NCBI GenBank assembly: GCA_037478855.1
Contig: JBBFLY010000010.1
Coordinates: forward strand, 1-56,880
Origin: Rhabdothermincola sp037478855
GTDB lineage: Bacteria > Actinomycetota > Acidimicrobiia > Acidimicrobiales > Acidimicrobilacustridaceae
Direction of reading: 5' to 3'
DNA length: 56,880 bases
A model generated the notes under the pieces. That model had not been told where the DNA came from. It worked only from the letters and a program-made list of their open reading frames with translations, and searched no databases. The position numbers and the translations under genes are program-made. Positions 51,176 through 56,880 of the stretch are shown here, in pieces. Numbering within the stretch: position 1 is the first letter of the stretch; the number at the start of each line of letters is the position of its first letter.

Positions 51176-52804
51176 TCAGACGGCGGGCATGAGGACACCC
51201 GGGTTGAGCACCCCAGCCGGGTCCAGCTCATGCTTGGCCGCGGCCAGGGCGCGGCCGACCGGGTCAGGTCGCTGCCTTCGGTACCACAGACCGTGGTCGC
51301 GACCGACGGCGTGATGATGGGTGATCGTGCCGCCCGCATCGAGGATCGCCTCGGAGACGGCGTGCTTGATCTCGTCCCACATCGCGATCTCCGAGCCCGG
51401 GCGGCCGGGTGCGAGGACGCTGTAGTAGGGGGCGGGACCGTCGGGGTACACATGGGTGAACCGGCACGTCAACCAACCACCCCCGCAGATCTGGCGGAGC
51501 GCCCGGTGAACGGTCGTGGTGACCTGGTCGTGGAGCTCGGGGAACCGGTCCCACGTGCAGGCCGTCTCGAACGTCTCCACGATGACGCTCATCCGCACCA
51601 GGGCATCACGTCCGTAGGGCGCACGGATGAAGGCGTTGCGCCACGCTCCCACCGCATCGGCTTCCCCGCTGCCCCCGGGCCTGCTGTCCTGGCGGTCGAT
51701 CGTGGTGATCGAGACGCCCTCCGGCACGGTTCCGCCGTGGTCGGCGCACAGCTCCACCGCCCGCTGCATCCACGCCTCGACGGGATGATCCGCGGACTCG
51801 AACCCGAGGACCAGCAGCGCGCTGCCGTCGTCGATGCCAACCGAGGTGGCGGCCTCAGCCGGATCGAGGAGGCGACAGTTGGTGGGGAAGAGGGCTGACT
51901 GGGCCAGCGCCCGGGTCGCCTCCACCCCGGCAAGGTGATCGGTGAAGCGTACCCCGGCCGACGCCTTGAACCGGGGGCGGTCCTGGATCCTCATCCAGGC
52001 CTCCGTGATGATCCCCAGCGCGCCCTCCGAACCCAAGAAGAGCCGGTCCGGGGAGGGGCCCGCGCCCGAACCGGGTAGCCTCCGGCTCTCCGCGATGCCG
52101 CTCGGGGTGACGACCCGCATCGACTCGACCAGGTCGTCGATGTGCGTGTAGACGGTCGCGTAGTGGCCACCGGAGCGGGTGGCGAGCCACCCGCCGAGGG
52201 TCGAGAACTCGAACGACTGCGGGAAGTGCCGAAGGGTGAACCCGTGCGGGCGGAGCTGATCCTCGATGACCGGGCCGAGCGCGCCAGCCTGGATCCGCGC
52301 GGCGCGCGAAAGCGGGTCGATCTCGAGCACCCGATCGAGGCGGGTGAGATCGATCGAGACCCACCCGCGGAAGTCGCCCTCGCCGCGCCACTCGACCCCA
52401 CCCACCACGGAGGAGCCGCCGCCGTAGGGGATCGCCGCGATCCGGGCGGTGCTGCACCAGTCGAGCACAGCGACCACATCCCGTTCGTCACGGGGGAGTG
52501 CGACGAGATCGGGTGGGTTGGCCAGCGCGCCGTAGGAGGCCCGGACGATGTCCCGATAGGCCTTGCCGTAGGTGTGCCCGGCCCGGTGGACCGGTTCTGT
52601 CGAGAAGAGCCGGGCCAGCGCACCCGGTGGTTCGATCCGTGGAGCTGGCAGCGCGATGTCGTCGAGGGCGGGCGGCGGTCGGAGCGGACCGACCGGGGCC
52701 CCGAGGCGCGCGGCGACGGCGGCTCCCAGGCGCTCAGCCTGTGCGTCGGTGAGCGCCTCGTCCTCCCATCCCCAACCCCACCACGAGCGGACCCGCTGGG
52801 TCAT
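51176..52804 (-). CDS. FAD-binding oxidase, alkyldihydroxyacetonephosphate synthase-like
   Basis: This 542-residue flavoprotein of the vanillyl-alcohol oxidase/PCMH fold has an FAD domain with IPYGGGSSVVGG, FPQSFEFSTLGGWLATRSGG and GSEGALGIITEAW. The cap domain has the histidine motif THHHAVGRDH and the ending DPAGVLNPGVLMP. The SHHH-x-x-G type motif is typical of alkyl-DHAP synthase, which makes the ether bond in ether lipids. Other lactate- or glycolate-oxidase relatives are possible. The start overlaps the stop of the polymerase-like membrane gene (TGATG), so it belongs to the exopolysaccharide operon, which is an unexpected setting for such an enzyme. Confidence 0.85.
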   Translation of the reverse strand: MTQRVRSWWGWGWEDEALTDAQAERLGAAVAARLGAPVGPLRPPPALDDIALPAPRIEPPGALARLFSTEPVHRAGHTYGKAYRDIVRASYGALANPPDLVALPRDERDVVAVLDWCSTARIAAIPYGGGSSVVGGVEWRGEGDFRGWVSIDLTRLDRVLEIDPLSRAARIQAGALGPVIEDQLRPHGFTLRHFPQSFEFSTLGGWLATRSGGHYATVYTHIDDLVESMRVVTPSGIAESRRLPGSGAGPSPDRLFLGSEGALGIITEAWMRIQDRPRFKASAGVRFTDHLAGVEATRALAQSALFPTNCRLLDPAEAATSVGIDDGSALLVLGFESADHPVEAWMQRAVELCADHGGTVPEGVSITTIDRQDSRPGGSGEADAVGAWRNAFIRAPYGRDALVRMSVIVETFETACTWDRFPELHDQVTTTVHRALRQICGGGWLTCRFTHVYPDGPAPYYSVLAPGRPGSEIAMWDEIKHAVSEAILDAGGTITHHHAVGRDHGLWYRRQRPDPVGRALAAAKHELDPAGVLNPGVLMPAV

Positions 52805-54261
52805 CAGCACATCCCCGGCGGGCTGGTGAGCAGGGTGGGGCGTCGTCTGGGTTGCGCAGCGACGGGGGTGGTTCCCTTCCGGGGGATGGCCAGCAGGACG
52901 AACAGCAGCGGCAGGACTTGCGTCCGCTGGCGGGTGAGGATCCCGAAGTTGGCGATCACGGAGAACACGAAGCAGAACAGCAGGACCATCGACAGCGCGT
53001 AGGCGACGTAGGGCTCGCGCAGGATCTTCCGCGGCAGCAGCACCAACCGGCGCCACGACGCCGCCGTCACGGCGATCAGGAGCACGCCCTCGGCGGCCGC
53101 GATGAGCGCCTCTTGGCTGTGCGCCTCGAACGGCAGAGGCCGGAACAGGACCGTTCCCACCGCAGCCGGGAAGGCGATCGGCGACGAGTCGGCGCGTATC
53201 GGCGTGAACTCGGCTCCCCCCTGGCTGGTTCGGTCCGTTGCGGACTGCGCGGCGGCGTCGAGCTGGTCCTGTCCGAAGTCGTCGACCTTGAGGAACTCCG
53301 CAGTCTGGGTGGCGATGACCGCGCCACCCACCAGCAGGACGGCGATGGCCACGATCTTGCTGCCGGAGAGCCACACCGACCCGCTGACCGAGCGGACGAA
53401 GAGGTAGGCGACCCCGACGCAGACGAGGACGACCAACGCCATGTGCGGACGGATCAGTGCCAGCACCGCGAGCCCACCCGCGAGCGCCGTCATCCCGAGC
53501 GGGCGGTGGGCGAACATCCGGGCCGCGCCATAGGAGCCGAGGCCGATGCCGAACATCATCAGGGCTTCCTTGCCGATGCTCGAGGGCCAGAAGGCCATCG
53601 ACGGCCAGAGGAACAGCAGCAGCGCGTAGCGCTTGCGGTCTCCGGTCGGGAAGGCCGTGGTGAACGCCCGGTAGAACAGCAACATCCCCGAGAACGCAAT
53701 CAGGGTGAAGACGACGAACTCGAGATAGATGTTCGGCCCCGTGAACACGACGACCAGAGCGGAGAACCACCGCACGGTTCCGGTGCCGGGCACCGGCCGG
53801 CCGAGGTCGACCGCGAAGTCCAGCCTGCGGAACGACTCGGCGAACAGGACACCGTACTTGTAGTAGCTCTTGGCGTCGGCGGCGATCACGAACCGGTAGT
53901 ACGAGCAGACGAAGCGCAGAGCGAGACCGAGGTAGACGATCCCCAGCAGGTCGAAGTCGCGCTCGACCGAGGCGTACCGGGCGAGCAGGGGGTAGGCGAT
54001 CGCCATCACCACCGGGACGGCCACCAGACCGATGGCGAGCGGTCGGCCGTGCAGGGAGCCCCAAGCCAGCAGCCCGAGGGTGACGACGATGCACGTTGCT
54101 GCGAGCAGCCGGTAGGTGGGCTGCGGGGCCGGGCGGGTCGAGCGCTGCCTGCGCAGCGGGGGTACCTGCACCACGCGGTCGGTGACCACGTGGTCAGGCT
54201 CGCGTCGCGTGGGCCGCTCGGGGCTCGGTGGCAGCGGTGGGGAGGACGAGGCGGCGGCCAT
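52804..54261 (-). CDS. Multi-pass membrane protein of a polysaccharide locus (polymerase-like)
   Basis: This 485-residue protein has about ten membrane helices after a Pro/Ser/Arg-rich cytoplasmic N-terminus. Features include AADAKSYYKYGVLFAESF, LFLWPSMAFWPSSIGKEALMMF and a 60-residue soluble loop (around 330-380) before the last helices. I see no strict family motif. Size, topology and position between a Wzz/tyrosine kinase and the flavoprotein suggest an O-antigen polymerase-like role, but a glycosyltransferase or other integral enzyme is not excluded. It begins 11 bp after the kinase stop. Confidence 0.65.
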   Translation of the reverse strand: MAAASSSPPLPPSPERPTRREPDHVVTDRVVQVPPLRRQRSTRPAPQPTYRLLAATCIVVTLGLLAWGSLHGRPLAIGLVAVPVVMAIAYPLLARYASVERDFDLLGIVYLGLALRFVCSYYRFVIAADAKSYYKYGVLFAESFRRLDFAVDLGRPVPGTGTVRWFSALVVVFTGPNIYLEFVVFTLIAFSGMLLFYRAFTTAFPTGDRKRYALLLFLWPSMAFWPSSIGKEALMMFGIGLGSYGAARMFAHRPLGMTALAGGLAVLALIRPHMALVVLVCVGVAYLFVRSVSGSVWLSGSKIVAIAVLLVGGAVIATQTAEFLKVDDFGQDQLDAAAQSATDRTSQGGAEFTPIRADSSPIAFPAAVGTVLFRPLPFEAHSQEALIAAAEGVLLIAVTAASWRRLVLLPRKILREPYVAYALSMVLLFCFVFSVIANFGILTRQRTQVLPLLFVLLAIPRKGTTPVAAQPRRRPTLLTSPPGMC

Positions 54262-54272
54262 GGCCGGGCGCG

Positions 54273-56180
54273 TCAGGTGCAGTCGGGATCGTTGCCGTCA
54301 CCGGTGGCGAGCGCCACCTGCTGGGGCGGGTCGAAGGCGGTCGACGAGGCGGCGTCGACCGGGTTCCCGACATCCCCATCGTCGCCGTCGCCCTCATCGG
54401 GTGGCGTCTGCCCGCCCGGGTTCGTCGACATGACCAAGTCAGCTGCCGAGTCCCCGCTCAACGGGGCCAGCAGGTCGGAGAGCGGGTTCGCATGCTCCAC
54501 GCGAGGAGCCGGCTCGTCGTCGCTGGCGTAGTAGTAGTAGTAGCGGGCCGACGGCGCGTCGACTGCGGCGACGAGGGCTGCGCCGATCACCGGCGCGTTG
54601 AACCGCTCGAGCATCTCGGCGGACCGGTCGGCGGCTTCCTTCGTCGTCTTCCCGGCACGGCACACCACGACCACCATGTCGGTGACCGGCAGCACGTCAC
54701 TTGCGTCGTTGGTGGTCAGCAGCGGCGCAGTGTCGAGGATGATGTAGTCGAACACGTCCCTGGCGGCGGCCACCACATCACGCTGTGCCTTCACGACCTC
54801 CGCCGGGGTCGCGCTGCGGTAATCGTCCACCACCCCGGCCACGAACTTCACGCCGGGGATCCGAGTGTCGATCACCTTGCGGGGTTCGAGGGTGGCGCCG
54901 AGGAGCAGGTGCAGGCGTGGGCGCCGGAAGTCGCAGTTGACGATGAGGACGCTGCTGCCGTCCTCGGCGAGCACCGCGGCCAGGTTCGACGCGGTGGTGG
55001 TCTTGCCCTCTGAAGGACCCGGTGAGGTGATCATCACCACGGTGGCTCGCCGGCGGGGGCGGGTGGCTTCCGAGGGTGTCTCGCCTGCAGCTGAGGTGTC
55101 GGTGTTGGGGAGGCGACCAGAGCGCTCGACGAAGAGGATCGAAGAGCGCAGCACCCGAAACGCCTCCGCGAAGCGCGAGTAGGGGGCGCTGACGCTGATG
55201 ATGTTCGTCTCGCGTCGCTCGCGCCGGCTGAACGCGGGGATCTCGGCGATCACCGGGAAGCCGAACGCGGCTTCAGCCTGCTCCTTGGTGAACACCCGGG
55301 GGTCGAGCGCAGCAACGGCGAGCACCCCCACGCTGGCCAGCAGCGCGCCGCCGAGGCCGCCCGCGAGCAGTGCGAGCAGCGGGTTGAGCCCGCTTCGCGC
55401 GCTGGGTTGCTTCGCCTGGATGTCGGCGAGAGTGAGTGGCTGACTGCTCTTTGAGCTGTCCTTCTGGCTGCCACGAGCGACGTCGTCGCTGCGCCACAGG
55501 GTCGCCACGATCGGCCCGGTGGTCGGGAAGGCGCTCTGACGACTCAGGGTGGTGAGCGGATCGCCCGTCGAGGTGATCGCGGTCTCGATCTGACGGAGCC
55601 GCTGCTCCTTCGAGCTGATCTCCTCGAGAACGCTGGATCGACGGGCCTGTGCCACCGGGTCGTCGCCCGTCACGGCGTTGTACTCCTGGCGGAGCGCGTC
55701 GAGCTCCGCAGCGGTTGCCTGCCGGTCCTTCTCGAGACGCTGGTTCTGCAGCTCGCGGATCCACGCGAGGAGCTCCTCACCGAACGCGTCGGCGACCTGC
55801 TCGGTGTTGTCGGGGTCGTCCCCCTTGACGTAGATCTCGAGCGTCCGAAGCGGTTGGTTCACCACCACGTGAACCCGCGACGCGTAGTCGGCCGGGTCGC
55901 CACCGAGGCGCTGAGCCACCCGCTGGGGCACGTCGCCGGTCGTGATGCCGAGCTTCATCTGATCGAGAGACAGCGCGGCCCCCGCGTTGTTCGGGTTGTT
56001 TGGCGTGGACTGGTTGGCGATGAACTTCTGGGTCGCCAGCCACACCGTGCGCGCTTTCGAGGGGTCGTAGCTCTTCGGACGGGGAACGAGGATGAGCGCC
56101 GCGACCGCGCCGAGCGCTGCTGCTGCGACGATGACCCTCCACCGGCGGCGGAGGGTGCGGAGGTACTGGACGAGGTCCAT
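54273..56180 (-). CDS. Chain-length determinant and bacterial tyrosine kinase fusion (Wzz-Wzc type)
   Basis: This is a 635-residue protein. The N-terminal Wzz part has a membrane helix (about 14-33), an extracytoplasmic coiled-coil region and a second helix (about 270-297). The cytoplasmic BY-kinase domain has Walker A SPGPSEGKTTTASN (near 390), Walker A' IVNCDFRRPR and Walker B YIILDTAP. A cluster of five tyrosines (547-551, encoded by five TAC codons in a row) near the C-terminus is the usual autophosphorylation site. Such proteins set exopolysaccharide chain length and secretion by cycling phosphorylation. ATG at 56180 is chosen because it begins at the conserved Wzz N-terminus. It is the first gene of the operon with the membrane protein and the flavoprotein. 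Confidence 0.9.
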   Translation of the reverse strand: MDLVQYLRTLRRRWRVIVAAAALGAVAALILVPRPKSYDPSKARTVWLATQKFIANQSTPNNPNNAGAALSLDQMKLGITTGDVPQRVAQRLGGDPADYASRVHVVVNQPLRTLEIYVKGDDPDNTEQVADAFGEELLAWIRELQNQRLEKDRQATAAELDALRQEYNAVTGDDPVAQARRSSVLEEISSKEQRLRQIETAITSTGDPLTTLSRQSAFPTTGPIVATLWRSDDVARGSQKDSSKSSQPLTLADIQAKQPSARSGLNPLLALLAGGLGGALLASVGVLAVAALDPRVFTKEQAEAAFGFPVIAEIPAFSRRERRETNIISVSAPYSRFAEAFRVLRSSILFVERSGRLPNTDTSAAGETPSEATRPRRRATVVMITSPGPSEGKTTTASNLAAVLAEDGSSVLIVNCDFRRPRLHLLLGATLEPRKVIDTRIPGVKFVAGVVDDYRSATPAEVVKAQRDVVAAARDVFDYIILDTAPLLTTNDASDVLPVTDMVVVVCRAGKTTKEAADRSAEMLERFNAPVIGAALVAAVDAPSARYYYYYASDDEPAPRVEHANPLSDLLAPLSGDSAADLVMSTNPGGQTPPDEGDGDDGDVGNPVDAASSTAFDPPQQVALATGDGNDPDCT

Positions 56181-56564
56181 CGGCGTTGGGCTACTCGGTT
56201 CGCTCGCTGGGCTGGCTGGCGGTGTCGTGCACGGCTCCAGGATCGGCACCGGCAGATCGAGAAGCCGCCAGGCCCCGTCACCCCCGACCGCTTGCTGAGC
56301 TACTGGAACCGGCTCCCGCCGGACGACATGCCGATCATACCTCCCGCCTGCCCTCCCGAGGGGGTGCAGCAACATCGGCGGCGGGCCCACCCGCAGCGTT
56401 GGGGGCTGCGGCCTGCGGTCACGTCCCGGGGACTAGTGTCCCGGAGGCTGAACCAGGCCACCGGGGTCTGGTTCGCATCATGGGGCGCCGGATGCGGCGT
56501 GGAGCCGGGGACAGCGCGGTTGGCATCGACGGTCACCACAACCAGACGCACCCGCAGGGCCCAG
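56181..56564. other. 384-bp divergent intergenic region of the polysaccharide locus
   Basis: This should carry promoters for the kinase operon (minus) and the right-edge membrane gene (plus). A near-match TAGCCC precedes the kinase ATG by 7 bp. An imperfect hairpin with TAGT loop lies at 56426-56444. No JUMPstart-like sequence or known riboswitch was recognised. Open frames crossing the region have no family resemblance. Confidence 0.4.
56426..56444. repeat. Imperfect hairpin around TAGTGT
   Basis: CCGGGGAC-TAGT-GTCCCGG is an inverted repeat with one bulged G. It encloses TAGTGT (56434-56439), which could serve as a -10 box for the right-edge gene. A regulator bound here would cover that promoter. 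Confidence 0.3.
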
Positions 56565-56880
56565 GTGAGCCGCTCGGGCAGGTCGCGCTCGCAGCCCGTG
56601 ACGCTGCTGGAGCGGCGGCTGATCCTCGTCTGCGCGGCGGCAGCCGCGGTCGGCGCTGCGTTCTGTGACGCGGCGCCCACGGGCGCTCGCCCGGTGGACG
56701 CGCTGCTCTCGGCAGGCTTCGCTGCGGTGGTCACGCTCGCCACCTCCCGGGCCCGGCGGTGGACGTGGTTCGTGCTCGCGGGACTGGCGGCCGTGGCGGC
56801 CGGTGATGCAGTCACGGTCGGCCTGGCGGCAGTGGCGCTCGCGACGTCGATCTTCGGCGCGCTCATCCCCCGTCGGCGGG
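56565..56880 (+). CDS. Membrane protein, partial (cut by right edge), possibly O-antigen ligase-like
   Basis: The frame is open from at least 56499 to the end of the window. GTG at 56565 gives a basic N-terminus followed by LERRLILVCAAAAAVGAAF, a membrane helix. Two more hydrophobic segments follow (ALLSAGFAAVVTLATS and WFVLAGLAAVAAGDAV), with arginine pairs between them. GTG codons at 56499 and 56598 are alternative starts. The layout resembles the start of an O-antigen ligase or polymerase, and the neighbouring Wzz-kinase supports this, but the visible part is too short to decide. Confidence 0.5.
   Translation, partial: MSRSGRSRSQPVTLLERRLILVCAAAAAVGAAFCDAAPTGARPVDALLSAGFAAVVTLATSRARRWTWFVLAGLAAVAAGDAVTVGLAAVALATSIFGALIPRRR

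Overview
The window is about 57 kb of very GC-rich DNA, densely coded on both strands, with short spacers, many 4-bp start/stop overlaps and frequent GTG/TTG starts. Gene content points to a high-GC Actinomycetota. A class II DAHP synthase, a FolP2-type DHPS, a BldD-like regulator, an F420-type LLM oxidoreductase, a sulfite reductase-APS reductase pair and the order nadD-LCP-rsfS and comEA-comEC-folP-holA-rpsT-lepA-hrcA-dnaJ-rsmE all fit. An Acidimicrobiia-like lineage is my inference; no 16S gene is present. I saw no insertion sequence, prophage or CRISPR array.

Layout. 1-4.7 kb: a minus-strand operon of an AAA+ ATPase, two solute-binding-protein-like exported proteins (one fused to a von Willebrand domain) and a membrane protein cut by the left edge. 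4.7-10.1 kb: proA, then a MoxR ATPase/CoxE-type VWA pair and an MBL-Rieske fusion. 10.1-16.8 kb, all minus: GerMN lipoprotein, PaaX-type regulator, APS reductase, sulfite reductase, class II DAHP synthase, and a sigma-70 factor with a shortened region 3. 17.1-24.7 kb: nadD, a degenerate LCP protein, rsfS, tRNA-Ala(GGC), leuS, a fatty acyl-AMP ligase and a HAD phosphatase. 24.7-32.9 kb: an LLM oxidoreductase and a branched-chain-amino-acid-type ABC system condensed into three genes: LivH-LivM, MFS-LivF-LivG and a membrane-anchored binding protein. 33-36.2 kb: PAC2, a phosphotransferase, a thioredoxin/TPR protein and a thioesterase. 36.4-49 kb: the competence, replication, translation and heat-shock block (comEA to rsmE), a BldD-like regulator and hemW. 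48.9-51.1 kb: a LysM membrane protein and a membrane-anchored pseudokinase. 51.2-56.9 kb: an exopolysaccharide-type locus (Wzz/tyrosine kinase, polymerase-like membrane protein, alkyl-DHAP-synthase-like flavoprotein, and a divergent partial membrane protein).

The most unusual objects are the single-polypeptide MFS-LivF-LivG fusion at 28.1-31.2 kb and the AAA+/VWA/binding-protein operon at the left edge. The pseudokinase-LysM pair follows. At window scale, eleven start codons are preceded by a TANNNT hexamer only 6-9 bp away without an obvious Shine-Dalgarno sequence, which suggests leaderless transcription. Non-coding structure worth attention includes a perfect 26-bp palindrome in the presumptive lepA leader, repeated GGTCAA boxes at the sulfite reductase promoter, a 16-bp palindrome upstream of the PaaX-type gene, a nested palindrome between leuS and the acyl-AMP ligase, and a CIRCE element before hrcA.
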